Source: Piromyces finnis
Lineage: Eukaryota > Neocallimastigomycota > Neocallimastigomycetes > Neocallimastigales > Neocallimastigaceae
Assembly: GCA_002104945.1 (NCBI GenBank)
Contig: MCFH01000024.1
Coordinates: 372,001 to 436,000, forward strand
Direction of reading: 5' to 3'
DNA: 64,000 nucleotides
A model generated the notes under the pieces. It was not told the DNA's origin. It did no database searches and saw only the letters and a program-made list of their open reading frames with translations. The position numbers and the translations under genes are program-made. Below, in pieces: positions 1-12,547 of this stretch. Every line of letters starts with the position of its first letter. Within the stretch, counting starts at the first letter, position 1.

Positions 1-1007
1 GATATAACTCTATAAACATGATTGATTATATATTGATTAAATTTATGTAATTTTGATATTGCTATATTTTGTTTTTTCTCGACATATATAAAATCTAAAA
101 TGGAATTATTAATATAATCCATGTATTTATTATAATGATTTATAATGTTATAATTATATCCAATAACACCAATTGAAATTAATGATACACCTTTAAAATG
201 TATTATTAATTATATATATGTAATTTTTAAAAATATACATATATTATCAAAAAAAAAAAAAAAAACATAATTTTAATAAAGAGATTAACAGAACAGTATT
301 ATTTAAAATATATATAAATGTAAATTTAAATATTTCTTATAATCAATAAAAATATTGTATATATATGTGTGTATTACCTAAATTAAAAGAATATGTACTA
401 AATATGCATGGCATTGAAAACATTAAAAACTAACAGTAATGTCATAACATTTATTAAAATCGAATATATTTTTTTTTTTATATTTTATAATTTGAATAAA
501 AGAAAATATATAGGTAGAATAATGAGAAAAAGATTATTTCTTTTTTTTTTTTTTTTTTGAGTAATTATCGAATAATAATAATACTATTTTATATATTATA
601 TTCTTTTCTAATTATATATTTACTCTTCTTAATGTTGAAGAAAGGATCAAAATAAAACATCCAATAGAGGTCATAATACAAAATGATGGACCACGAATTG
701 ATATCATAAATTGTTTAATGTTTTTTATAAAAAGTATTTGAGTAATAAAAATATATATTAAAAATGTAATATTAATTCCAAACATGATATAACGGCCTAA
801 CTCCTGACCAATTCCAAATAAATATTTCCATTCATCATCATTGCTGAGTACATTTAAACATTTTCCTAATGCTTTATTATTTTCAATATCATATTGACTA
901 ATATTAAATGTTTCATCTCTTTTCATAATTATATTACTATCATAATAGTTATTAGTTGTTTCTAGTATATAATTGGAAAACGTCGATAAATTAAAAAATT
1001 TATCCAT
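1..1007 (-). CDS. Multi-membrane protein, partial; resembles fungal 7TM RGS-type proteins
   Basis: This is the 5' part of a gene that runs off the left edge of the window. Three exons splice in phase: 1007-624 (128 codons, phase 0, donor GTAAAT), 429-378 (52 nt, acceptor TTAG, phase 1) and 190 to beyond base 1, which stays open to the edge. The ATG at 1007 starts a polar N-terminus of about 70 residues. Three hydrophobic segments follow: around residues 73-93, 103-124, and one across exons 2-3 ending in VSLISIGVIGYNYNII. An R-G-P-S before the second helix, an LRR-F before P-C, and an N-L-G-V-S start of the third helix recall fungal seven-helix proteins that end in an RGS domain and act on G-protein alpha subunits. 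The RGS part would lie outside the window, so this family call is an inference. Exon structure is better supported than function. Confidence 0.5.
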
Positions 1008-3400
1008 TTTTCTTTTAAATAATTTTTTAATTTTTTCTCTTTATTATCTTTTTATTTTCTTAATCTCTTAATTTCTTTAAATATCAATGTAGAATAAATA
1101 TAATTGTATATATCTTTTTTTTTTTAACAGAAGAATGTCTGAGAATTTTTAATTTTTACTTTTTTGGTATTCCTTACTTTGTAATTAAATGATAAAGACT
1201 TTACATTATATTATTTTTTATTATTATTATTGTAAATGTTATTTATTACTTTATGTTTTGTTTTATAATTGTAATATTGAAAGAAAACTATAGTAAAGAG
1301 TAAAGTAAAAATAATAAATTTTATTAATTATTATTAGTTAATTATTACTTTTGAAAATATAAAATTTTATTTATTATATTTAGTATTTGAATATAAAAAT
1401 TTTATGATTATTAACTATTACTAAAAAAAAAAAAAAAAAAAAAAAAAACAGAATATAACTACCATGATATATATTTTATATATGCTTATATAAAGATTTT
1501 TTTTGTTTTTGATAAACTATAGAATAAAAAAAAAAGTTCACTAATAATATTAAAGAGTTAATTAAAAATGTAGTTTAATCATTATATATGACTTTCGGGA
1601 AATATTTTTAAAATAATTTATTATAAATTCTATTAATAGAAATAAAGTTCTTTTTATTTTTTTAAAAAAAAAAAACTCTATCATATATATATAATGAAGT
1701 TTTAAATATATATATATATTTAAATATTCATTTGCAAATTCAAATTTTGTAAGTCCTTTTCTATTTTTTAAAACTTTTTAATAACTTTTAAGTTTGTCGT
1801 GCTTAAATAAAAATTTATATATAAAAATATAAAAATATAAAGTTTTCTTTAATAGAAAAGTGGTTCTTCAAATTTCAAAAATATATATATTAAAATATTA
1901 AATATTTACCTGATAAATATCATAAAAACTTTTTCTTTTAAATATAATATTTATTTAAATTTTAAAAAATAATTATAAAATTGCTTTTACATTTAGTACT
2001 AAGTAATTTTCTTAGAGTTTCTTAAATTAATGATTTTTATATTATTAATACTGAAAAAAAAAAAATTAAAGTTTTATTATATACTATAGATATGCTATAG
2101 AAATATAATTTTAGAGTTAGGAATAAAATGAAATTCTTTTTTTTTTTTTTTCATCTTTATTTTTATCTCTAATACATATTAATAAAGTGAAAATAATGAA
2201 GATAATGTGACTATTTAAAAAAGGAAAGATTTAATCTAATCATCCATAGTTTATTTGACTTTTAAATTATAAAAAAACGTTAATATAATCACAATCAGTA
2301 GTTAATATGTTTGTAACAATAAAAAATGATAAACAAAATTAAACAAAATATTATATATATATTATTGTAATATTTATAAAATTGCATGCTTTTATTTCCA
2401 TATATTCTATCTTTATATAGGTTTATTTAGTGTTTATAACAAAAGATAAAGTATTTTAAAATATTTATATAATTATTACATTTAAGTTTGGGTTTATTTA
2501 TATTTTTTATATTAACAAGAAATAAAGTGCTCGAAAGATTAATACAAAGAAAAAAAAAAAGATATTATATTAATAAAAACCTTTCATTATTTTATTGTTG
2601 TTATCATTATTATTTTAGTAAGGAATTAATTTTTTTTAGCTTACAAAGATGTAATGTAATAATAAAAAAAGAAAAAAAAAAAAGTTATAGTGGTATGTAT
2701 AATTAATTATAAAATAATTGAAAAAAAAAATAAAAAAAAAAAAAAAAAAGAATGAAAATTAAAGTGAGAAATCAAATAATGTCTGTTTATATACAAATAT
2801 ATTATTAGAAAATTATAATTAATTATATTTTCTAATAATAATACATTATCCAATAGTTCAAAATAATAATAATAATAATTAATCATCATCATCATTCTCA
2901 TTTGATTAAAATAATGTATCACTTTTCATTTTTAATGATTAAAAAATAAAATTGGATAAAAATTTATTTTTAATACAAACTAAATTTATTAAGAAAAGAT
3001 AAAAAGATTAAAATGTTAATGAAATTTATCAGTTAAACTTTTATAATTTATTTTTAAATAATATACCTTTAATCAGTATAATTTAGTTTTTTATAATTAT
3101 ATAATTTTTAAATGTATTGCTATTATTATTTTCTTTATCCTTTAGTATTATTACTTAACAACTTTTAAAAAAGTTTTAACTTTAAAAATTTCATATCCAA
3201 TAACACATTAACAATATTTATGATATATCATACAATTTAGGATTTTGTTAAAACAACCATATTTTATGAAATAATTCATTTATAATAAAATAATATAAAT
3301 AAAAATACATAACAATAAAATATCTATTAATTAAAGTTTATCAAGTAGTAATTTTAGGTAGTAGAAAGTGTAACAGGGATTAAAGTAATTTATAGTCAAT
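1008..3400. other. Intergenic, no gene seen
   Basis: Very A+T-rich spacer between two divergently transcribed genes. Short open frames at 2488-2706 and 2707-2922 are low-complexity (Phe/Ile/Lys/Tyr/Asn) and start at TTG or in repeats, so they are not called. A near-perfect inverted repeat lies at 2800-2840. Confidence 0.6.
2800..2840. repeat. Near-perfect inverted repeat (~20-bp arms)
   Basis: The left arm 2800-2820 and right arm 2821-2840 are reverse complements, with a single unpaired T in the left arm and no spacer. It could extrude as a hairpin or cruciform. No flanking duplication was found, so its origin is unknown. Confidence 0.7.
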
Positions 3401-4959
3401 ATGGAAAAAGTAGAAAATACAGATGATATTCTTAAAGCAATTCCACATCCAATTCAATATTTTCCTGAGGAATTGGCTAAAGAATATGATACCCCTAGAA
3501 CGGATGATCCACAAAATTTTTCTGTATATAGTCCTAGTTTAAGTTCAGTAAGTTCTATGAGCAGTGCTTCATCATTTCAACCCCCATTCTTAACAAGAGG
3601 AAATAGTAATATTAATTGTGGAATGAATTATACAACAACATCTTCCACATCGAATCAAAATTCTATAAATTTAAATATTACTAATAAGATGAGTAATCTT
3701 GCTATTCAAAATAATACCTCAATAAAAATTATTACCAATGAAAATGCAAATGAATCCCCTAATCTGGGTAAAAGTTGTAGTCGACTTCAAGATAAAAATT
3801 TACTTTCTCCATCTTCAGCAGTAAAATCAGATAACTTAAATACCTGCAAAGAAAAACAAAAAATTGATTTTTCTGGATTACATACACTTTTTATTAAAAT
3901 TGCAGGAGTAGAAAATATATTTAATTTAGATTGTTCTTCTCATCGTTTAGTTCGAATCATGAGTACCTTAATTATGTTTATTATTTATCCTGAATTACGT
4001 CGTAATTTAAAACAAATTGCAACAGGTACAAGGGGTAAAGTTTTAGCAGCAGAATACATTACTTATTATATATTGTGTTTCAGAACAGTTGAGCATGTTT
4101 CAATTACATTACCTGTTCTTATTTGTGCCATTATTTACATTGATCGGTATGTACAACAACGTAAATTAAGAGTTGCATCAGAATTAGGTGTTTTATTTCA
4201 GAAACTTCCAGATCAATATTCTAGAATTGCTGTCACACATGTATGCTTTATACTCATATATTATTGATTATAATATTTTAAGATATATGAAAATGATAAA
4301 TATAATATATATATATATATATTGCCATTGATAAATTATTTTACTATATATAATTTTTATTATTATCTGTCTAATATAAATTTATATTTATATATTTACA
4401 ATACTACTTCTATAATAAATATATATATTTATATATTTATTTTATTTTATTATTTATAAAAAATGATTATTAGGAATATTTCAGAACTAAAATTCTTCTT
4501 GTAGCCCTTGCCGTTTCCAGTAAAGTATTATATGATGGTAGACAAAATTTAACTCGTTGGGCTCATATTATTAATATTGATACTCAAAGTTTAGCAAAGG
4601 TAGAAAGAGATTTTATTCGTGAAATAAATTATCGATTATGTATTGACCTTCATGAATATAAAAAATGGATTTGTTGTGCAAAACATCTTCTTCAAGGTTT
4701 ACCAAAACCAGAAACTTCACCAACCTATGATGAAAGACATCAACAACACCAACAATTTGCAGTTCTATACGAAAAACAACTTCAAATTATAAAAGAAAAT
4801 CAAAAAGAATTACTTTCCAATGCTAATATTTCAAATGATAATACAAAAAATACTAACAATACATTAAATTCAATGGAAAGTCAATCTTCAATGCTTTCAC
4901 CAGCGGATGACGATAAGAGTTCAAGTTCAGAGGATTATGAAAAATCAGCAAAACATTAA
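3401..4959 (+). CDS. Cyclin-box protein (PHO80/Pcl-like cyclin)
   Basis: Two exons, 3401-4240 and 4474-4959, joined in phase 0 (donor GTATGC, acceptor TTAG), give 441 aa. The first ~155 residues are a Ser/Thr/Asn-rich, probably disordered region. Residues ~200-350 form a cyclin box: an AAEYITYYI helix, TLPVLICAIIYIDRY, which matches the conserved helix of Pho80-type cyclins, then KILLVALAVSSKVLYDG, and finally the VERDFIREINYRL helix ending in EYKKW. Cyclins of this class bind and activate a Pho85/Cdk5-like kinase and act in nutrient response or cell-cycle control; that role is family knowledge. The C-terminus (~80 aa) is Gln/Asn/Ser-rich. The single intron sits inside the cyclin box. Confidence is high for a cyclin fold and moderate for the PHO80 subclass. 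Confidence 0.8.
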
Positions 4960-5583
4960 ATTTTTCTTTCTTTTCTTTTTTTTCTTTTTTTCCTTTTCTT
5001 TTATATTTAACATAGATTAACATAGATTAAAAATATTACTATCATAAACAACATAGAAATAATTTAAAGTTTGGTTATTTTTTTTTTTTTTTTTTTTTTT
5101 TTAATTAGTATTCATATAATTCATATTGATATGTTTTATTTGAAATTTAATAAAGAAAATATATTTAAAAATACATAAAATTTTAACTGTAATTTTTTTT
5201 TTTTTTTTTAAAAAAATTATTATTAATTATTATTATATAACATTTATTTGGTAGTGTTAATAAATTTTTAAAACATTTTTTTTTTTTTTTACAAAGTTTT
5301 AATAGTAATATATTGGTATTGTTCAAATTTAAAATCTATCATCCTTGATGAACTCTTTCATTCTTACAGAATTACAATATAATTTAGAAAAAAAGGAGGG
5401 GAAATAATTTTTGTTATATTTTTATTAATTGTTTAAAGTTGTTAATTGTTTGTGGAAACTAGTTTTATTTATATATATACATAATATAAATACAATACAA
5501 ATAATGAAATAAAAAATTATTTTAAACTACATAATATATAGGATATGGATATAGATATTTTTATATTTTATTTTTAAATAAAA
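4960..5583. other. Intergenic (convergent 3' ends)
   Basis: Spacer between the 3' ends of the cyclin and CSN8 genes. It contains homopolymer T runs and nothing else recognisable. Confidence 0.6.
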
Positions 5584-6963
5584 TTAAAAATGTTCAACCT
5601 TTAAAAGTTTGTCCGATCCTTCAAGGAAAATAAGATGATCTATTAAAGTATCGATATGATTAATAGACATTTCTTGTTTTCCTTTTATAATTTCATGCTT
5701 TGGAATAAACATGATATTTTCCGAATCAACTTTCCAGCCGTATTCACTAGTAAGATAAGATATAGCCTTTTCTTCTGTGAAATTAAGATTTTTAGCAGCT
5801 TCTTTAATTAAAATGTGGTCATAAGCCTTTGACATTAAATTAATTTGTCTACAACGTATTTTTTCCAATAAAGAAATTAATAATTCTTTAATAAATAATG
5901 AACATCTTTTTATCTTGTAGATATTTTTTTTGATCTTAGAAGACGATGAACTTACTGATACAGATGATTCAACAGCACAATTTGGAGTGTCTGTATCTAC
6001 CGGAGTCATAGTATCATCTTGGTCATTTAATATTTCATTATTACTTTCATTACTTCCATCAGTACTATCATCATCATCATCACTGTCATCAACGTCATCA
6101 TCACCGTCGTTATCATAATCATCATTATCATCATCATCCTCTTCTTCCTCTCTATCATAATCCATAATCTCCTTTGGTGTGTCAATTTGAGCTTGTGGAA
6201 CTGCATTACCTATAGTATCTGAACTTTGTTCTGGTGTATTATCAGCAATAGTTACTTCCTCCTTTTTAATTTCGTAATAATCAGATTCATTATCAACTTC
6301 TTTATTTAATTTTTTATCTGTTTTTTCTATTATTTCTTCTTCTAAAATGACTTCTTCTTTTTCAGTATTTTCATTTTCAATATTAATTTCTATTTCTATT
6401 TCTTTATTTAATATGGAAAGAGCTTTACCAACATCTTTTTCCAATAAACAGGAAAGAAGACTTTTTATAAATGAAATAGTACGATTCTTTAAAACTGGCT
6501 TTGGTAAACGTTTATAAAGATAGCGTGCTGAATTCATTTGGTTATTAATAATTAAAACTAAAAGGTAAATAATATAAAAATTGAGATTATAGATTGGATT
6601 AAATAAGGTGTTAGAATCTGATGGTTCAATAGTATTAGCTTCCTCTAATAATTTTGATAAATTTATTTTTGGGGAGGAATTATCCATATCCATTGCATCT
6701 TCATGTTGTATTTCAACATTCATATCATCTGAATTATTGTCAAAGTAATTTCTATATTCTTCCATTATTTCAAATTTTATAGTGTTTAAATATTCAAAAT
6801 ATTCATTAGGATTAACTTGGCTTTCATTTAAAATTTTAAAAGATATTTCCAGTTCATCACAAAACTTTTCCATAACATCGTATCTTTCAATGTCAAAAAG
6901 TTTTACTAAAGTAGTAATAAAAGTATCTCTAGCTTGTTCTTCTCCTGTAAATATTTTTTTCAT
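5584..6963 (-). CDS. CSN8: COP9 signalosome subunit 8 (CSN8) with acidic insertion
   Basis: Single-exon ORF of 459 aa from an ATG at 6963. The family is recognised from two blocks. Residues ~127-186 read NFYIIYLLVLIINNQMNSARYL, then YKRLPKPVLKN, the CSN8 signature that usually reads 'A-R-F/Y-L-W-K-R-I/L-P'. Residues ~350-435 are the winged-helix end of the PCI-type fold, with INLMSKAYDHILIKEAAKNL and a Y-G-W-K-V-D segment. CSN8 is a small subunit of the COP9 signalosome, which removes NEDD8 from cullins. Family members are usually about 200 aa. The extra length here is a ~160-residue Glu/Asp-rich insertion (residues ~187-345, with long Asp runs near 265-310) between the two blocks. No splice signals within the insertion were obvious. 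Confidence 0.78.
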   Translation of the reverse strand: MKKIFTGEEQARDTFITTLVKLFDIERYDVMEKFCDELEISFKILNESQVNPNEYFEYLNTIKFEIMEEYRNYFDNNSDDMNVEIQHEDAMDMDNSSPKINLSKLLEEANTIEPSDSNTLFNPIYNLNFYIIYLLVLIINNQMNSARYLYKRLPKPVLKNRTISFIKSLLSCLLEKDVGKALSILNKEIEIEINIENENTEKEEVILEEEIIEKTDKKLNKEVDNESDYYEIKKEEVTIADNTPEQSSDTIGNAVPQAQIDTPKEIMDYDREEEEDDDDNDDYDNDGDDDVDDSDDDDDSTDGSNESNNEILNDQDDTMTPVDTDTPNCAVESSVSVSSSSSKIKKNIYKIKRCSLFIKELLISLLEKIRCRQINLMSKAYDHILIKEAAKNLNFTEEKAISYLTSEYGWKVDSENIMFIPKHEIIKGKQEMSINHIDTLIDHLIFLEGSDKLLKVEHF

Positions 6964-8298
6964 TTTTTTTATATTATTATTATTATTATACTTGAAAAAA
7001 AAAAGTTTTTTGGTATTAAAGCCTACTAAAATATTGGTATTACATTTACAAAAATATATATTAAAAATATAAAAATTAGATTAATCATCCATATAATTAT
7101 ATATATGATTATATATATATATTTTTTTTTAAAATAATTCTCTTTAAAAAAAAAAAAAGATATCTTGTTTTATTTTATTTATGTTAATATCAGCATTTTT
7201 TATTTAATTCCAACACATCATTTATCTTTTGTTTTTATAAAATATATTTTCAAAATACTGTAATTATCATTATTTTGGTGAAATATCCATTAAATTTACA
7301 TAAATGAATATTATTATTATTAATTAAATTTTAATCATTAATAATAATGAACTTTTGTTTGTATGTTTTTATATATTCACAATTTGATTGATTTAAATAG
7401 ATATTTAAATTTCTACGTTTAATAGGATAAGGCTTATATAATAATTTCTCAATTTTCAATCTAAATAACTGTTTGATTTGATTTTTTATTATATTTTTTT
7501 TTCAATAAAAAAAAAAGCGTTTTACCTATTAGGTATTTATTATTTATTAAATGAAGTGATCTAACTACTTGTTAATAATATTATATCAAACTCCTTTTTA
7601 TTTTTTATGTATTTATATATATAAAAGAATTATGTTTGTAGTTTTAATAGAATAAAATGGGTCAATAAAAAATAAATGAGGAAAAGTATATTTTAATACA
7701 AATAATTATTTATTTTTTAAATTTTACTTTTCTCTCTAAAAAATTAATTAAAAAAATTTTTTTAATTAGAATTTTAACCAAAATTATTTTTATAATAAAA
7801 ATTTTATTAATAAAATAATTAGTATTAGTTTTTTTATTTTTAAGAGAACGACGAACTATTTTAAACTTTGAAATAATTACATTGAAGCATTATTCTTTAT
7901 TATTTATAACCTATTATCATGTTTATTACTAGGTTTATTTCAAGAATTTATGACAAACTTTTTAAAAAAAACCTTTTTGACCTATTTCTCATTGATGTGT
8001 TACACAATAACACTTTTAAAATTTTTCTAGTTCAACAGCATTACAACTTTTTTTTTAAACAGTGTCTATTTTAAAAATATATAGTTTTGTATTTAATAAG
8101 TAAAAAAACATCTGTATATTAAATAATAAGTAAATATGAAAAGGATTATATATACATTTATTTCATATCTACTAATATTATATTTAATTATTTTCTTTGT
8201 TCTTTATTAAAAATGAAATAATACATTATGTTTTAAGAATATTGATTATCATAGTTACTTATATATCAAACATATTAAGTGCTTATCGATTGATTAAA

Positions 8299-8374
8299 TA
8301 AAAAAAAGCATTACTAATTGTAATTTAAAACTTTTTAAAAAGTTTTAAATTACAATTAGTAATGCTTTTTTTTA
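8299..8374. repeat. Perfect 76-bp palindrome
   Basis: Positions 8299-8336 and 8337-8374 are exact reverse complements with no spacer. The arms contain the non-simple sequence GCATTACTAATTGTAATT, so this is not an accident of A/T runs. It could be a palindromic terminal-inverted-repeat relic (MITE-like) or a hairpin-forming element. It encodes nothing. Confidence 0.9.
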
Positions 8375-9204
8375 AAAAGTTTTATTCTTTATAATAGTAT
8401 AGTTATATTTTGATAGGGTGGATTGTATCTTTATATAATCTAATTACTCATTAACATTAATCTTTATATGATTTAGAAAGGAAATATAAAATACAAATTA
8501 ATTAAAAATAAAAAATAATAAATTAGTATATTACTATAAAAATTAAAAGCAATAAGAAGAAAAAGTTAGCTTGGGTATTTTTAGAGTTATTAATATTCTA
8601 TTATTAATACTATTTTCCCCTTTATATCTAAATGGTTGAACATAAAAACTAATCCTTTTAATCTTTTTCATTAGATATTAATAAATAATTTATATTTAAT
8701 ACAATTCTATAATATTTTAACAAGTGTACAATTTTTATATACAACTCTTTTTAGAATAATAAAAAGATAATGGTGTAGTAATGACAATGATGATGATAAT
8801 AAAATATACCAATTAGATTTATTTGAAAAAGATCAAATAAAGTGGAATTTAACTAAACTTTTAATTCCTTCATTTCCACAATTCCACCAATTCCTCTTAA
8901 TTCTTCCCTTTTTTAAAAGGGTCATCAGGATTATTTTATGGAATATTTTTAAATGAATAGAAAATGAAATAAAAAAAAATAAAAACTTTAATTAATAATA
9001 AAAATAAGTAAAATAATAAAAATTTTTTTTTTATTATTATCTCATAGTTTATGAATAATCTTCTTTTTATTATTATTTACAATAGTAATAATTAAGAAAT
9101 CTTATATCAATTAGGATTTATGGTTAAAATAACATAATTTATTCTTTTTGATCAAAACTATTTCATAAAGAAGTGAACAATAATAATGAAAAGAAATGTT
9201 GAAT

Positions 9205-9222
9205 TTTAACCGGCTGGTTAAA
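9205..9222. promoter_or_regulatory. Dyad TTTAACC-ggct-GGTTAAA, possible protein-binding site
   Basis: A 7-bp perfect inverted repeat around a 4-bp GC-rich centre stands out in the A/T background. AACC/GGTT half-sites recall the Grainyhead/CP2 family. This is only a suggestion from one site. Confidence 0.2.
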
Positions 9223-12200
9223 CCTTTCCTTGTAATTTATAATAAAACTATTATTAGTTACTACTTTTCTAAATAAATATTTATTTCTAGTAAGTTTTAA
9301 TTTTTATCCAAAAATTATAAGGTATCAAGGAAAGAAAAGGGAAATTTTTTCAAAATTGTTACGTTGCACCAAAACAATTTCCTTAAAAGTTTAAAATTGT
9401 ATTACACTTTCTCCCTTACACTTAAAACAAAGATAAAACATAGGCATTAAGAGAAAAAGAAAAATAAATAACATATTTACGCCTATTTATTGAAAAATAA
9501 AAAAAGATCTCTCATTTTATTTCATTCATTCCTATGAAAAATAAAGTGTGAATGGTGGGTGTAATCAAAGAGTATGTTTTTATACTCTACAAAAATGTAC
9601 AAAATGCACCACTTTTCCTACATTATCTTAAGAAACTTTCTTTAATTATTGGCATAAAACATTTAAAACCTTATTTAGTAAATAATAAAAGGTGTCTCCA
9701 AAAATGCTTATATACAAACTTAAATTAATAATAAAATATATTATTAATTTATTTAATATATAACATTATAATATAATTTTAATAGGAATAACAAAAAAAC
9801 TCCTTAAAAATAAATAATAATTTAATAGGAAAAAAAGTTTTTTTTTTTTTTTCTTTGAAATGTGATTATTTAAAAGAAAAGTAAAAAATAATTTTTATGA
9901 ATGGTGGAAAGCTTTTTTTTTACTGAAAAATGGAAATAAAATAATGATAATTATAATCCAAACTTTCACCACAATTTTAAAAGTAGAATAGTATTTTTTA
10001 CACTAAGTAATAACAATGTTCAAAAGATGAGTTTATCCTTCCAAAAATTTTGTTAACTTTTTTCATTTAATAAACTTTAAATATTATTATTTTTAGTTTT
10101 TCTGCTTTTTTTTTCAAATTACATTATTTATTTATTTGATACATGACATGATAGAAATTTATTCTAGAAGTACATTCTATATTATAAATCAAAATTTCAT
10201 TGGTTCCTTTATATATTATTAATTATTAGTTTCATTCGTTTAGTTAACAATAAGAGTTAAAAAAAGATTTATTTACTTGCTTAGTTTTTTATTCATTTAA
10301 TTACCAATCATTTTATTTAATTGTTTAAGATTTATTCATTTAATTAACGAAAGAGTTAACAATTTATTTAGTTAGTTTTTATTCATTAAGTATAACTTCC
10401 AACTGTGTTACCTTTTTAATACAATTAATTTAGAGAAAACAACAATAAACAATAGATCTTTTATATTTTTATCACAAATATAAAGTTCTATGTTTATTAT
10501 ACGTATGGATTATAAACAATATAACCTATTTTCATAGGTGTGATAAATCAAATAAAATAAAGCCTTTTTAATGATACTTTATATTCTCTATCAAAACATC
10601 TTCCCTTTTTCTACCTACCTTTTAATAAAATGGTATTTAATGTATAGATTTTACATAATTTTAAGAAATAAAGATTTTATTTATTTTTATTAGTGTGTAA
10701 AGAACCAAAAATTGATATATATATTAATTATTACATTATATAAAAAAAGTTGTAACACAAAAAATTTATATTTATTAAAATGTAAAACAAAGCTTAATTA
10801 TTATTAATTTATAATTCAATTAATGTAATTTATTAGATCATATATATTAATATACTACCAATATACTAGTAAATACACTTCAAGTATATTAATAATATTA
10901 TTATCACCTATAAAAAATATTTATTCTAAAATTAAAAAAAAACGTTATTTTTTTAAAAAAAAAATTACATTAATAATATATGATTTACTTATATTATAAT
11001 AGCATATAAAATATCGTCTAATATATTAAATTATGTTGTGTAACATTAATGATTTTATTTATACATCTTATAATCAAAGTATATTAAAAAGAGATGATAG
11101 CCTTTTTAAAAAAAAATAAAGTATATATTAATATATTATTAAATTATTAAATAGTTAATGATCATACTATAGATAGTAAAATAAAATTTTAGTCTTAAAT
11201 TATGGTTAGCCTTTATTAATTAGTATTTAATATTAATATATTAAAACTAATGAAAAATAAACGCTAATTTATAAAGATAATTAATAAATAATAGATTAAT
11301 ATACAATTTAACTTATTTTTATTATTATATTAATAGAATATACCACTATTTTTAAGTTAAAAATAAAAGAAATGAAATATTTCTATTTTTTTATAGAATA
11401 TTTTTAAACATTAATAATAGGATCTATTATTATATTTCATATTCCAATGATAACTTCTACTACTTCGCTTATTATATGATTTAATATATTAGTATATTAA
11501 ATTAATATATCAATATATATATTAATTTTTATTAATTATGGACTAGTTCATTGAATTTTAATTTATTTATGTTTTGTGTAATTAAAATAGTTTTTTAAAA
11601 TTATTTTTAATATGTTTGGTGTAACATAATAAATAAAAATGTATTTTAAATTTTAAATAATAAAGTTAAATATATTTTAATTTTTATTCTCTAATATATT
11701 TCTAAAATATCTAGTATATTATTAATTTATTATATTATATATTATGAATACAATGTATTAAATTCAACATTTCTTTTGTTTATTATTTAAAACAATTAAT
11801 GAAATGGAATATTAATTGATATATTTATTAATATATATTATAATATTGTAATAAATTTTAATAATTATTTTAATATTGTTTGAGAAAATCTTATATAAAT
11901 ATTGTGTTTTCCGTTTTTTTTTTTTTTACTTTTTTTAAATTATAAATAATAAAGACATTATAATAAAAAAAGTTTTTTTATTTTAAAAAAGAAAATAAAA
12001 ACAGAAAAGAAATATTAAAAATTATAATTAATAAATTTCTTTTCTTTAAATTCTTTTTTGAAAGCAATTAAACTAAATTAAAAAAAAAAAAGAAAAAAAA
12101 TATTTAAACGTTGTTTGTATATATACAAATTCAACACTTAATTTAAGCTTTAATTTAAACAAAAGTAAATATTAAATATAAAGAAAGAAAGATATATATT

Positions 12201-12547
12201 AATTATTTTTAGAAAAAAATTAATAATTTTGTATTATATATTTTATGATAATTAAAGGGAGCAAGTGTATTTCTTTTGGAAAATAAATTAAAAGTTAAAA
12301 GAAATAATAATTGTAAATATTTAAGATAGATTAAACTATAAACAAAATTTAAAGGAATATTTAAAAAAAGGTAATAAATAGAATAAGAAATAAAATATTG
12401 GAAATATTAATAAATATATAAAAGAAAATATTTTTAAAATAAATATTAATATATATTAAATAAATATTTAAATATATTTTTAGAAATATTCATATATAAA
12501 AAAGTATTTGAAAAAAATTCGCAATAAAAATATAAAATATAAACAAA

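Larger units (their letters stand above)
6964..12547. other. Long gene-free spacer
   Basis: 5.6 kb of extremely A+T-rich DNA with no credible coding region on either strand. It contains the 76-bp perfect palindrome at 8299-8374 and a short dyad at 9205-9222. It lies between the 5' ends of CSN8 and the G-gamma gene, so it may hold promoter elements for both; none can be named. Confidence 0.6.

Noticed and set aside
2488-2922. Two adjacent ~72-aa ORFs
   Set aside because: Low-complexity composition, non-ATG start for the first, no paralog or motif; consistent with chance in A/T-rich DNA.
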